Source of the DNA: Phyto melanocephala
Lineage: Eukaryota > Arthropoda > Insecta > Diptera > Rhinophoridae
Direction: 5' to 3'
NCBI GenBank assembly: GCA_941918925.1
Contig: OW799234.1
Span: 81,506,997-81,570,996 of the forward strand
DNA length: 64,000 nt
Each line of letters begins with the position of its first letter. Position 1 is the first letter of the stretch. Below the pieces are notes generated by a model. It did no database searches. It worked only from the letters and a program-made list of their open reading frames with translations, and had not been told where the DNA came from. The position numbers and the translations under genes are program-made. Positions 22,250 to 34,315 of the stretch are shown here, in pieces.

Positions 22250-22980
22250 AATACCATTTTAAAGTCCGTACAGTTGGAGAGCTTGGTACATTTGCCTCTC
22301 GCAGTACAAGTGTTACATTATTGTTGGATTACCTCTAATGGGCGATTTTGCCAAATAGGGAGAGAAATATGAAGGCTATCTATGCAGTTAAAAGAAAGAT
22401 TAAGGCCATTTGGTAGAAACTCCGTAATATATATTTCTATGTTTATCATACCTGATGTCACGCATGATTGGCTTCATTTCCCACAACTACAAATTTTTAG
22501 TCGTACAAGAAAAATTTTGAGGTTTTTTTTCTATATTGTTCTTGAACATCACCTCGTTTATCAGCCTCATAAAAACCTTGACTCAGAAATTTAAAAATGT
22601 CCGCCAGTACATAAGTTTTATCATCATTATTTGTTTACAAAATTTTACCCATATTTTTTGTTCTTTCTTTTATTCTAAGGTTTATTGCATTTAGTTATTT
22701 GAAGCTTTCTGAATTTAATACGACTTCAACCCAGCATTAGCTTTGGCTTTGCAAAATTAGTTAGAATCAGAGTATTTAACTTTATGAGCTGCTTTTCTAA
22801 AACAATCGTTCGGTGCCTTAAAAAGAGTAGTTTGATTACTTTTTCTTTACCATTATCTTATTTTATTCCTGATCCAAATACCCTTTTAATGTTCAAATCT
22901 TCCTTATATAGTTTAATGGCTATTGAAACAGTCCGATAATGAACCTTTAAATTTTTGCTATACACGACTCTTCATGCATC
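22250..22980 (-). pseudogene. IS630/Tc1/mariner-superfamily transposase relic (maT-like lineage)
   Basis: On the minus strand the relic runs from about 22980 down. KLYKEDLNIKRVFGSGIK comes first (helix-turn-helix region), then APNDCFRKAAHKVKYS with KAKANAGLKSY (family SVRKAA.KL..S...VQK.KAKAGL.SYK). Next are DDKTYVLADIFKFLSQGFYEA and DKRGDVQEQYRKKTSKFF (the catalytic DDETYV.AD block). The relic ends NNNVTLVLREANVPSSPTVRT (family NNVTFVP...NPPN.PELRPIE). At least three frame changes and several stops interrupt it. The order of motifs is complete, so the original gene was full length. A second copy of the same lineage is at 53080-53690. The lineage label is tentative; the superfamily is solid. 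Confidence 0.75.
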
Positions 22981-23019
22981 CCCATTAAACATTCATAATT
23001 ATTACTGCTACAAAGAGTG

Positions 23020-23340
23020 TAACTAATTGCTGACCAAACTTACCCCTTTATAGGTATGTGGCCACTTCTTATTGAATATACATGTCAACCAAATTCAGTT
23101 CTTCTATTCTTGCCGAAAAAAGTCAGTAATAATCACCTCTATCTTGCTCCATTAACTGTGATATTTCAGTTTTCATCGTTCTAGAAAACGTAATAATGCC
23201 ACAGATTCACAAACCGCACCGAACAGTGCATTTTTCAGAAAGTCTTTAGCAGTTTTTGTCCTTCCTCTGTTTGCTGTTCACACCAAATTAGACATTTTAA
23301 ATTCCCAATTGCCAAGTCCTGAATTTAAAAATATTCAGCG
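23020..23340 (-). pseudogene. mariner transposase fragment
   Basis: Read on the minus strand from about 23340, LIWCEQQTEEG is followed by YVFXNDENXNITVNGAR. After a frame change comes ARIEELNLVDMYIQ, a stop, EVATY and then GKFGQQLV. These are the family blocks PYFFEND..N.TVNG.RYR, IEEL.L.DMWFQQDGATCH and FG..LIS. The stop sits where the second glutamine of WFQQD belongs. Only the centre of the gene remains. It directly abuts the maT-like relic on the same strand, so one may have inserted into the other. Confidence 0.7.
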
Positions 23341-24590
23341 CCGTTTGACATTTTATTTCTTTAAACGTCATATTGTTGTATTTTGTTTTAATGTTTTAAT
23401 ATCCGCTTCCTTTTTCCAACAAATGTAGTACATCTAACAGATGACTATTTGTCTCTTCTATAAGAGTTTATTTTTATTATTTTTACCATTGACATTGTAT
23501 AAAACAAAAAGCCAGTAGATTTTCAAAAAAAAAAAACATTTTCTTATTCTTGCCAATTTACCATTTTCTGGTATTTGTATACTGGTGTGAAGTCAATGTC
23601 AGAATTAAATGTTTAAATTTCCTTTCTCAGCACTTGTTGTCGTAGAAATGTAAGACAATAAAAAAAGGGAAACTATTTGTTTATGTATTGGTGTGCTGTT
23701 GTGAAATAACTTCACATAAATAAATACAAATAAATATTTTTGCAAGATATTGAAAATTAAGTTTCAAATATTTACCAGTCGATGTTGGATTGTATTAAAT
23801 GGATGCACAAGGAATTCTAATTGTGTCAATTTGGATTTTGAAATCGTTTTTGTGTGTAAAACATTTAAACACTTAAGCTGCTGGAAAATAGAAAATTTCC
23901 GTTTTTATCAATACTTTTTTAGATTAGGTTTTCGATACTTATTCTTGTTTATTTTACAATGGCACTTGTTATTTAATGTTGCCTTTAATGAATAAATATA
24001 ATAAATAAATCGTTTTATAGAAATTATTCGCAAATAAAAGAAATTAAGTATTTGGGGTAAAAATGTCTTTAAATTAATTATTTACATTTCATAAATAAGG
24101 ATTAATCCGAATGATTTTTTTAAAATAAAACGGACAACTTACAAATAATTTCCTGTAGAGACATAATATAAAAAATATATAATACGTTAAAGTAATTTAT
24201 GAGAGTTTCGTGTGCATACAAATTTAAATTATACTAGTGTGTTTGTGCTCCACCCATTCAACTGTATTCTAGTTGTAAATAATTTTTTTAAAGTAAGTCC
24301 AATTAACTGTGAGCACACTTAATCGAAAACAGAAAATTATTTTTGATCAAATCATTATGTAAATAAAACAGAGTTTAAAGTGTTACGCTACGTTACGGTA
24401 GTAGTGTTTACACTCTTTTTTTTTTTGTGTTGTTTTGTTAACAACAAAAATGCATGAATTATTTTTTTCAAAAACAATAGCGAAACTCACTCTTTGATGC
24501 AAACTACCCTTGCAAGTCGTGCAGACCGTGCGAGTCTAGGAAACAATTTATTTTTGATATTTTAATATTTATGAAGTTAAAAATACAATA
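23341..24590. other. AT-rich stretch without a gene
   Basis: The 81-codon frame at 23750-23995 is aromatic and leucine rich without a recognisable domain. Nothing else stands out. Confidence 0.5.
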
Positions 24591-25420
24591 TATCCGCCAT
24601 TTTGTTTCCGGCGCTTTTTCAAATTAAAACTTTTTTTTTAACTTATCCAGTCCTTTTATTTTATATCATTATAAAGGGGTTGAAGAGCGGCCATCGGCGA
24701 CATTCTACTTGTCAAGGCCTTTTATTTTATATACATTTTGAATCTATCGATTGCCTCTATAATGACCAAGTCATTAATTTTCTACCATTAATTTTTGAAA
24801 TGCACCGAGGCAGTTGTATATTATTGCTTATATATCAATCACATTTTAATAGATAGGTAGGTAAAGCTGGTGCAAAGTTACCCTCACCCGGAGACCATTA
24901 CGGTCCATTGTAATGCCTTAATATAGAAATGAAGAGAAGAATAGAATGAGAAAAGAAATAGTTAGAATAGAAGAGAAAGAGAAGCAGACCAGTTCAGAAT
25001 CTCTAGCGGGAATCGAACCCGCAACCCCCAAACTAGCAGACCAGCACACTACTGACTAGTCCACCTGGGCACCCACATTTTAATCGATTTTCTAGCATTT
25101 TTTTGGACAACTTGCGATTTATTATCACTTACATGTCTTAAAATTAGCTAGGATATTTATGAATTTTACATATTTTAGCCCGATTCTGCTGATATGCAAC
25201 ACTAATTTTCACCCAAATATTTCTTAAAGTTTGATACCCGTACAAAAAATTGCGTTTTATAAAATTGATTTAAAACAGACGAACATGAACAGACAGTCAT
25301 CACTCAAACGACTTCGCTCATTATAAGCTTTCTAAAAGTATATAGTCTATAGAGTAGCAAATACATATTACGAAGAATGCAAACGGAATGACAAAGCTAT
25401 ATTTTCCCAATGCATTTTAC
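24590..25420 (-). mobile_element. Decayed INE-1-type repeat, split by a SINE
   Basis: Contains the interior phrase around CTTGTCAAGGCCTTTTATT and, at the right, GAACAGACAGTCATCACTC, ATTATAAGCTTTCTAAAAGTAT and AAACGGAATGACAAAGCTATAT. These mirror the head region of the better copies at 51313-52059. The SINE at 24851-25073 lies inside it. Boundaries are approximate because divergence is high. Confidence 0.5.
24840..25084 (-). mobile_element. tRNA-derived SINE with 11-bp target duplication
   Basis: The element proper is 24851-25073 (223 bp), transcribed on the minus strand. CACATTTTAAT flanks it exactly at 24840-24850 and 25074-25084. The head reads like a tRNA gene: an A-box-like GTGGACTAGTCAGTAG near the start, then a perfect T-arm GCGGGTTCGATTCCCGC containing a canonical B box (25008-25019). 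A tRNA-unrelated pyrimidine-rich body and a tail ending ACCTACCTATCT follow. Such elements are copied by a LINE's reverse transcriptase. I do not recognise the family name. Confidence 0.85.
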
Positions 25421-25769
25421 ATATGGCACAACCAGGAACTTTAAATTTGGGTTTATTCTTTCAAAAACATGTGTATTCAAACGTTAACATACAACACAAC
25501 TAAGCACGAAACAAGACTCATGTTGTTTTTTTTTATGTTTGTAAAAGTACGACAATATTTTTGGTTAATATTTTCAGACCCTTTTTATTGTTAATGAAAG
25601 CTGTATTAATAAGACTGCAAATACTTAAATTTTTTTTAAATCATTTGTAGGTATGAAAATACAGAACAATTACTAAGCTAAAAATAAATCTCAAAACATT
25701 TTAATGATTTTTTCCAAAGAATAATTTACACAGATCAACCCTTTAAACTGTGTGTGTATATTACAGAAC

Positions 25770-25935
25770 GGATGGACATCGTGGTGATGTATTAAAAAAT
25801 ATTTTATACTCCGTCTAAGTTTTTTTGTTTGAACTTAAAACGATAAAAGGCTTCATAGAGTACATATGATATCTTAAATGAATATTTCCATGTGTTACGA
25901 ACGGAACGACAAACTTAAAATATGTTCTACCATTT
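25770..25935 (-). mobile_element. INE-1-type repeat fragment
   Basis: GAACGGATGGACATCGTGG, then TTTTATACTCCG, and later TGAATATTTCCATGTGTTACG with GAACGACAAAC follow the order found in fly INE-1-type heads: the cggacggacat tract, the tatatactctatg tract, then aacggaatgacaaac. It is short and diverged. Confidence 0.45.
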
Positions 25936-27229
25936 TGTGGGCTAAAGGTTTAAAAAATTTTAATTGATTTCTTTTCTAAACTAAACCACAAAAAACTAAT
26001 AAATTTGTAAATTTTCAAATAAAGAGTAGTGACAAAAAGATAAATGGCGCATTTTAACCATACCAACACAATCAATCACCCAAAAAGACAACTAAGAACT
26101 AATTCTCACCCTTTCCTCACATGGCGTTATGAAAACATATCAACATCCATATCCGGTTTAAAAGCACTCACACTAAGGGTGAGCTCTTTTATGTTTATTT
26201 TTATAAATTCTACTGCTTTTTATTTAAATTTAGGTGAGGGTTATTCTCTATTTTGTATGTATAAACGCATCTTTTCACTGAACAAGTATTATTTTTATTC
26301 AGTTACATACATATAAATACCATGTTCTACTTATATTTATACAGAAGAACAAACAAAATAATAATATTAAATCGCTCTAAATTACTAAAAGTAAGTGCAG
26401 TGTAGCTGAAAATAAAATGGTATGTATTTTACACATTTTTCTACACTGATACTTTTAAGCTGGTTTAAAGTACAAAAAATAATAATAACAACAATAAGCA
26501 GACAACAACACAAAAATGAAAACGAAAATCATCTAAAAGAATTTGTAAACATTTACCTTTTATTTACTTACAGAAACTCTGAAGCTAAACAAATTTAAAT
26601 TGTTTCTTATTTTTCAGTTACAATTTTATTGAAGAGTATAAAGAAATTTAATTTACATAACAATTTGCTACTATCATCATCATGAAAGTAGAAAAAATAA
26701 ATAATAACGAAACGCAGGAGGGTGGCTTAACTCCCCTGTATTCAGTCAATAGAATGAGCAGGTAAAACTAAGTGTTTCATATTCGTTTGGTTAATGAAAT
26801 CACAAAATTCCTTAAAAAAAAACATGTCATAAAAATTTGTACTCACACATACAAAGGTGTATCCATAAAGTGTTTGTGTGAATGTGCGTTTGTGTAAAAG
26901 CTTTTGTTTTTTCTTTTTGGCACGTGTTTCGATTAGATAAATGATGAAAATGAAATCATTATTAAAATTATGTTTCCTTTTGTGTAAATTGTTTTACTTG
27001 TAAATATTTTAAGACAATCAAAATAAAATGTTTTTTTTTTTGGTTCTATTTTGTGAATATGATGAAACAAGCATGTTTTATGAAACAGATATATTTTTCA
27101 TGTCTGCACATAAATTTTTTTCTTATGAATATTAATAAAATTACTCACAAATACCAATGGGAATTCAAAAATTTAAGTTTAAAATATTTTTTGCGGTCTT
27201 ATAGTAAAAAATGTAATAAAAAATCATGA
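25936..27229. other. No gene recognised
   Basis: AT-rich. The 90-codon frame at 26044-26316 shows no domain. Confidence 0.5.
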
Positions 27230-27570
27230 TTAATTTTCATGTTTGTAAGCAGTGCAGCATTCATTCGCTTACCGTATTGTATACATGGAAATGCTAAAAT
27301 TGTTTGCGTACGAAAGAGCAACAAAATATATTTTTTTATTCTTTTGGCAATAAAAAAGAAAAGTTTATGTTTAAAGTATTTCTTTAAAATTTCAATCCTA
27401 TTTAATGCTACCTTTTTCAGCAGGGCATAAGGGGGACTAATTTGCTCCTAGATGGGATGAAATAAGCGCAGCGTCGAATATCTTTTACGAAAAATAAGTG
27501 CTAATGGAAGTAGGTAGGCCCTAAGCCATTCAAGAAACTATTTGTGGCATTAAAGTTTTTTGGATGAGAT
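27230..27570 (-). repeat. Unidentified repeat family X, copy 1
   Basis: Aligns with 41110-41425 and partly with 37160-37330. Shared phrases on the plus strand are AAGCAGTGCAG, TTCATTC.CTTACC, ATGGAAATGC, a GCTCCTA.ATGGGATGAAAT-like block and CATTCAAGAAACTATTTG. On the minus strand the CTTACC becomes a GGTAAG splice-donor-like edge shared by all three copies. No coding family was recognised. Confidence 0.5.
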
Positions 27571-28237
27571 AGCAGTAGAGATTTGGTAATTCAAGGTAAG
27601 ATTGCAACATCTGCTCTTTCATAAAGTATACAATAGAAGCTTGTAAATTATATATAGAAATTATATATAGAAATTCGAACCGAATTCCGGCAATTGGAAC
27701 CAATGTTTAAAATACATTGCATAATTAACAATTATAAAACTGTAAAAGAATTTTTCAAAAAAAAGGTGTTTTGACCAACAGGAAGATTTGAAGAATCATA
27801 ACCTTGTTAAGCATGCTAAGAAAGGTAATTGCATATACATATTATAAAGGAAAGACTCTCGACAATATTTTACCACAAACTCAGAAATAAACAATGTGAC
27901 TTTTCATCCTAAAAACCAAGTAAACAAGATTATAGTTAAGCAATCAGTAGAATGAATCCCATCATTATACCTCTTTTAATTTCTACACGACTGGCTGAAT
28001 TATGGACAAATTAATTTTGTTCTAAAAACAACGTCAGGTTTTGTGTAAAAAATTTCACATAAAAAGATGTAGTTTTATTTTCTATGCATCGTTCTCCTCA
28101 GCTTTCTTTGTCATTATATACAAGGTGGGCCAAAATAAGTTATCCGATGTTGTTTGGGTCTCATTTTTTTTTCTAAATGAAAAACTTCGATTCTGTTTTT
28201 TTGATTATGTTTATTTGAACCTCTAGAATTTCATTAA

Positions 28238-29026
28238 TCAAGTCGAGAAGATGATATCGGACAAATTGGCGCCATTACTATTAATTGCTATACGGGATAT
28301 GGCACTTCGGCGAAAACTTCGGGCTACAGAGTCTCGCATTCATGTCGAATGTTGTCCGTGAGGGCTTCCAGGATCTCGGGCTTGTTCACGTAAATACGGG
28401 ATTTCAAAAAACCCCACAAAAAACGGTTCAATCGGGCGACCTTGCGGGCCAATGTTAATCGCATAAACGAGAGATTAAGCGACCTGGGAACGCTGCCTTC
28501 AGAATATCGATTGTGGCTCGAGCAGTGTGTGCCGTTGCTGCGTTCTGTTGGAACCACATGTCCTTCAGCTCTAAACCGTTCAATTGCAGCAGAAATAACT
28601 CGTCTAACATGGCCCTATAGCGTGCACCATGTACTGTTGTCGTTTGACCATCGGCGATGTCCCTATGACTCCTACAGCGTGAACAGGGGGCAAATTACGG
28701 CATTCGAACGTGATCGAAATTTAGAAATTCTTATTAGAATCTCATTACCTAAAGCACAGCGAACTCGATCGTTCGAGTAAAATTTCGATCGTGATCGAAT
28801 GCCGTAATTTGGTCCCAGCGCATCATGCAGTTTCTTAAGGTGGATGTAATAGCTCCTCGTGCATTACTCGTGGATTTTCGGTGCCCCACAAGCGATAATT
28901 TTGATTTTTCACGTATCCGCTGAGGTTAAAATGAGCCTCATCGCTTATTATGATTTTGGTAAAAAAAATCGTTCACTGCGGCCTCGACTCGATTTTTCCG
29001 CGTTCTTGAGGAGTATATCGCTCCAT
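28238..29026 (-). pseudogene. mariner transposase relic with central deletion
   Basis: On the minus strand the frame starts MERYTPQERGKIE at 29026. It jumps across a deletion to IIISDEAHFNLSGYVKNQN and RLWGTENPRVMHEELLHPP, and is then interrupted by the MITE. It resumes as GARYRAMLDELFLLQLNGLE and LKDMWFQQNAATAHTARATI, DILKAAFPGRLISRL, then WPARSPD followed by a stop. A frame change gives GFLKSRIYVNKPEILEALTD with NIRHECETL, and the end is SDIIFST. The catalytic QQD is QQN here and ..SPDLTP is broken, so it would be dead even without the insertions. Most of the helix-turn-helix domain is missing. Confidence 0.9.
28684..28818. mobile_element. Palindromic Harbinger-family MITE, 129 bp
   Basis: The element proper is 28687-28815. 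Both ends read inward as CAAATTACGGCATTCGA then CGTGATCGAAATTT, so the element folds almost completely on itself. CAG flanks it on both sides. The end sequence resembles the Harbinger elements at 17219 and 20783 (GGGGCTAATT.CG), which makes it a miniature derivative of that group. It lies inside the mariner relic and so arrived after the mariner element. Confidence 0.85.
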
Positions 29027-29149
29027 GGCTTGTTTACTTATATTCTACATCTGTCTAGTTCAAAAAAGTCAAAATAGATTAAACATTGGCCGTCATTTAC
29101 AAAAATAAGAGCAACTTCCAATAGGGTGGTTTCCTTTGGCCCACTTTGC

Positions 29150-30404
29150 AATTGTGTGATATACACATGAAAGTGTTAAAAAATTTTACAAATTGAAAAA
29201 TAATAAAATAATTTTCATTAATGAACTATCCTGCAAAAATAAAAATTAATATTTCACATACATATATAAAAAATACTTTCTGTATAACATTCTCAAAAAT
29301 TTTTAACAAATAGTTAATTTAAAAATTTCTTTAAAAAAAATGCACAAAATAATTTTTTTTAGTCAAGCGTCAAATGAGCATTATCCTTTATTAACCTAAA
29401 TTTAAATTTATCTCCAAATCTATTGAATATAATTGCAATTATAACATCAAAATGATTGTTGTTGTACTTGAAATTGAATTTTCAAGAAAAATAACCGAAT
29501 AACTTAATGACCCAGTAACATATAAAAATTTTACTGCATATTTACTTCACTACTGGCTATTAAACGAAATTACTTCACAGCCATAAAAAAAACAATTCGG
29601 AGAAGAAAAAGCTATTTCAGCTTTAACGCTAATAGAATTTTGTAGTTTATTAGTTCAACTAAAAACTACTTGAAATTTAAGGAAAAAAACAGCAACAAAT
29701 ATTTATGTACATAGAGCTTTTTCCAATATAAAGTACTTAATCTTACGGCAAGTCTACTGTATAAATACTCGTAAGTTAGTTCACATTTGCATTCTACAGT
29801 AAAAGTTAAGCAGAATATGAGCAAAAATTAGATTTTCTCTAACAATAGCAATAAGAATTCTTAATATTATTAGAGCTTTAATGCAGCTAAATTTAAATCA
29901 GCTATATAATTAATGGTATACTTATACAAGCATACAACCATATGTTTGAATGTATGTTCGCATGTATGTTTGAAAGTTTGTTATAAGGACGAGGCCAAGT
30001 ACCATAAATGAAAGTCGTAAAATGGCTTAAAGTCAAAAATAGGAGTAAAGTTAATGCGCGTGGCACATTTCAATTTATTTTATACTATTTCTGCTGCCAC
30101 AGTTTGTGTCAATTCAGCAATTGCTGCTGACTAGTGATCTAAAATTACTATAAAGAAAAAAACAAACAAAAAATAATGGCTTCCTTTAAGTCTTCTACTC
30201 GTTTATATGTATGAAAAAAAGAAAATATAAGAAAAAGCAGCAGTTCGATATGAAAAACTTATTGCGAGAATTTCAAGGCGTAACTAGTACCAAAGTGTAG
30301 CCAAACGGGAAAAGTGAGGAAAAATAAAGTGTTAAAGCTTATGTTTACGATAATCGCCTAAAGCGAAACTAAATAATTTTTATTTATACATTTTCTTTTT
30401 GCAG
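29150..30404. other. No gene recognised
   Basis: AT-rich sequence with no domain or terminal repeat seen. Confidence 0.5.
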
Positions 30405-30473
30405 CCAAGACAAGAAACAGTAGCAACAGAGCATTAACAACAACAGCTACAGCTGCTAAAACCTAGAGCTAAA
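30405..30473 (+). other. Candidate untranslated exon
   Basis: ACATTTTCTTTTTGCAG ending at 30404 is an excellent splice acceptor. The next about 69 bases are rich in CAACAACAGC/ACAGCTGC-type sequence, common in fly leader exons, and end at AAAA|GTATGT, a usable donor. All three frames contain stops, so it would be a non-coding leader exon. This is inference from splice signals and composition only. Confidence 0.25.
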
Positions 30474-31049
30474 AGTATGTATGTAGTTAGTGCGAATACA
30501 GTTGTTGCAACAAATAGTACATACAAAGCGCCAAATAGTCTATAGATTTTAGAAAGAAAAATTATTTTGGTTTGTGTTCGTTTCGTTTATGTTTTCAAAT
30601 GTTTAGTGTAATATATTAAAGGCAATAATTTATCATCTAATTGCAACAACAGCAAAGACTCGCACTATGAAAAACTAAATTGAATAAAATCGAACCACCT
30701 TGAGTTGCATTCTGATTTGATGGGGGGATTTTGACTCTTTAGTCACTTTTTTTAAATATTTCGCAAACTCGAAATATTCCATTGAAAATCAACAGCATGA
30801 TCAGATTCTAGTATAAATTACATATAAAAGTAAAGTTTTTAAAACCAGAAAATATAAACACAGTTTTCTTATGCATCTAATTACATATGCGAAAAATGCT
30901 GTTTATCTTTATGATCCTGTTGAACTAAACTAGCCACAAAAGCTCTTCGCAAATATAGCAGTAGATGCATAAAAAACATAATTGTAAATGTGCTACAAAT
31001 AAATGAATTGCAATGAAGACATTACCATTAATTATGGAAAAAAAAAGAG
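30474..31049. other. No gene recognised
   Basis: AT-rich sequence without identifiable features. Confidence 0.5.
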
Positions 31050-32160
31050 AAACAAGCAAGAGTGATATATTCGGCAGTGCCGAATTTAATAATACCCTTC
31101 ACCTTTATGGACATTGGTGCACATCGAAGCTGAGAACAGATTTCAGATTTCATGCTTTACGCAATTTTCTTTATTAGTTCCGATGGCATCTTTAATTTTG
31201 AATTTTTACATTATTTACTGTATTCTACTAGTCAAGCCCATATTGATGAGGTTAAAAAAAATTTTTGCCATTTTCTATCGCACGCCATCTTGAATGTTAT
31301 GCTTTTTTAATAACACACTGATTCTACTGGTCAAGCCTTTTAATTTGATGCAAATATTGTGGTGGGTTAAAGGGGACAAAGCCGTAACTACAACTTTTGA
31401 CTCATCTATTTAATCTAGGATGCCATCATGGATTTTGACTTTTACCGATCAAGCCCTTTCATATGATACCGATATTGCAGTGAATCATGGGGAAACCATT
31501 TTATACTGACAGCCATCAAGATTTTTATCTTTGCTATAGCATATTATATTGCGATAGTCAAGCTCTAACACTCTCAGTTGTAAAGAAACTGAAAAAAAAA
31601 AACGATTTTCGTTTATAGATTTTTGGAAAAACACTTAAATAATTTAAATTTTGTACTTATATCTGAGTTTTAAAACAATTTGATATTTTTTCATAGAAAT
31701 AATGTCAGAGAACATGACACTTATTTAACAGCTTTAAAATTTTAAATAAAAAAAAAACATATATTTCTCCCAACAAATTTTGCCTATAACTTTGCCGGTT
31801 AGAGCAGATTTATTCAAAATTTCTCGCGAATATTTTAAGAAGTACATCATGTCAGTAAATAAACTGAACAATTTTAACTTTTGTGGTAAAAAATCTCAGA
31901 AAGTTATAAAAGGCATGTGCTTATTTGATATCTGCTCTTAAATATTTTGGATATTTTAATACTCGGCAGCGGTCCAAGCAATGAAGTGGGGCTTCAACAA
32001 ATCGATCTAAACATACACACGGACAGACGGACACATTGACATTTCTTAATCGACTCCCAGATTCATTGACTTTCAGAAAATAAATTGTTTATGGAGTAGG
32101 AAGTAAATATTGTAGAAAACTAACACGGAATGACAAACCCATATATACCCTTGAAATCTC
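31050..32160 (-). mobile_element. Diverged full-span INE-1-type repeat
   Basis: The left edge AAGCAAGAGTGATATATTCGG and AGTGCCGAATTTAATAATACCC is the tail hairpin in reverse. The right side carries ACACGGACAGACGGACAC, TTAATCGACTCCCAGATTCA, AATTGTTTATGGAGTAGG, GGAATGACAAACCCATATAT and ACCC, the head in reverse. The interior has repeated CTAGTCAAGCCC.. phrases. About 1.1 kb, older than the copies near 51-52 kb. Confidence 0.7.
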
Positions 32161-34315
32161 TATGAAGGACATAATCATGCATAAGTATTCTACATGGAGC
32201 AGTTGTAAATTCAAGTGCAGCCAAGTGCACTGTATGCAGCGCACATACATATATACATATTACAATGATGAAGCTGATAATTGCTGTAGGTTTTATTCAT
32301 GACATTTTCGCCACTATAATCTATGCCTACAAAGTAAGACAATGCAAATTATATGTGGAGTTAAAAAAGATCTGATTATCACAAAGCAAAACGTTTGCAA
32401 TAACTGCTGTTTTAGACTTTCCACCATGACGCAAGACCCCGGCGTGAAGAAATAAAAATTTAAAATAAGATAGCTGTAGTAGAAGCTACACAACATTTTG
32501 TATATGTTTTAGAAAAGCTAGAGTAACGACTCCTGCTGCCTCTATGCTAAACACATTAAAATTTATGCATCAAGTCAGTTTTACGGTCCAACAACAATCA
32601 ACTAAATGGCAACAACTTTACTACTTTAGCTGGCAATATAAACGACATTTAATGTTTGTTTGTTTGTTGCATTGTCACAAATTTAGTTGCAGTACCAATT
32701 GTAGCGGCAAAAAATTAAAAAAAAAAAAATCCCATAAAACGAAACTCATACAACTTGTGCGACATTTATCACAAGTGTCAAGCTAATGCAGCCAAGTTCA
32801 CTTGAGGCTGGCAGCGTCTGAATAACTCCTCTTAACACATCTATTTACATCTCTCTCTCTCTCTCTCTCTCCTAGCAGTTTCAGTTCACTTCAGTTTCAG
32901 ACTATTTTTTATCCTGATTTTGTTGGTAGCAAGTTTCGGCTACTGTTTGTTTGAAAAAGTGCTTACAACATTTAATAAATGTGAATGTTTGCAATAAACT
33001 CTCATACTGTGAAATTTAAAAATACTAGTAAATTGTTGGCCAACATGGATTGAATGTAATGGAATTGTTTTGCAGTTGGTCGCAAGAAAAATTACTAAAA
33101 TTCTTCAAACAATAGCAACAGTTGCACTTAAGTGCAGTTAAGTATACAGAAAACAAACAAAATAACAAAATATTTTTCCTTTTTTTTTTGAAAATTTTCT
33201 TTTTTTTTAGGCAGCATGAAAAATTATATTCATAAAACTTGATAACCATTTGGGTGTTTTAAGCCTCATGATTTGTTGGAGAGAATTTGTTTGGATTAAC
33301 GAACTCATTATTTTATGCTGTTAAGTTTTTGTTTGGCTATTTATCTACACTTTTTTTAAGCTTTTTACACAAAATTTAATGGCCTGCAAATGTAACGGGT
33401 ATAAATAAGATAATAATGAAAAATTGCAAATATTTTCCCCAAAAAAGGCCTTCAGTTAGTTTAAATTAGTATTTAAAAAGACTTACTTTAACATTTGGTT
33501 TTGAATTTCAATAAACAACAAACTGTTTCCATCATGTCAACTTACCTAAAAGAAAAATAAAATAAAATTTTTTTAAGTTTAATATAAGCTTGGATTAAAT
33601 ATTTGTGTAAAATGTCAGATATTTAAAAAAAATGTATTAAAACGTACGCATGTCTATGAACATTTTTAAAAAAAACTTAAATTTATGTTAAAAAAATTAA
33701 ACCAACCAAAACTAATCCGTTTTTATTATAAGATTTTAAAAAAACAGTGTCTATTTATGATACATTTTTATAAGCATTTTGATGGCTGTGTATGTAGTCG
33801 ACGACAAAGAGTACAAAACAATACCTTTAGAAGCTTTTGGTGCCTTTTGGTATATACTTTATACCGAGACATAATATTTTATTTCTAACAGAAAATAGAA
33901 AATATAAAATAATATAGTAACTAAGATGATTTTGGTTAGTAAGAATTAAATTCATATATGTAACCGACAGAAGAATGATGGCCAGAAAAATTCACTAACA
34001 GCAATAAACGATGTCATCAGAATATATTTTAAATGAATACAATCTAGAAATAGTTTTAGGAGCAGCCATGCGTACTGGGTTCAACTAGTCTTATATACTG
34101 GAACAAACTCTACATACACCAAGAGATTTTTAAGTTTTCATAAATAAATAAAAATACCAGGTTTATTTTGTTAAAGTTAAATGAAATTATTAGTAACCTT
34201 AAAGTTATTATCCGGTGTGTCATATCCTTAATTGAAAATGATAGAAATAAAAACAATCGTTAGTTTAACAGCTTTAGTTGCTTTAGAAATAATAATATCA
34301 CTCAGTTATAAAATG
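32161..34315. other. AT-rich stretch with a CT microsatellite
   Basis: Contains (CT)n at 32851-32872. The 60-80 codon frames here show no domain, and one (33025-33249) is largely lysine from poly-A/T tracts. Confidence 0.5.
32851..32872. repeat. (CT)n microsatellite
   Basis: About eleven uninterrupted CT units. GA/CT runs are common GAGA-factor sites in fly promoters, but no other promoter signal is evident here. Confidence 0.9.

Larger units (their letters stand above)
28121..29149 (-). mobile_element. mariner-type element with inverted ends, invaded by a MITE
   Basis: CAAGGTGGGCCAAA at 28121-28134 is inverted at 29136-29149 as CAAAGTGGGCCAAA, one mismatch. TA precedes the left end, but the right flank is CA, so the expected TA duplication is not intact. 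The interior is a minus-strand mariner transposase relic with a deletion. A 129-bp Harbinger MITE sits at 28687-28815. Confidence 0.75.

Noticed and set aside
25008..25019. Functional tRNA gene
   Set aside because: The T-arm is perfect, but the sequence continues into a non-tRNA body flanked by an 11-bp duplication, so it is a SINE.
28442..28780. 112-codon plus-strand frame
   Set aside because: Antisense of the mariner relic, then enters the MITE.
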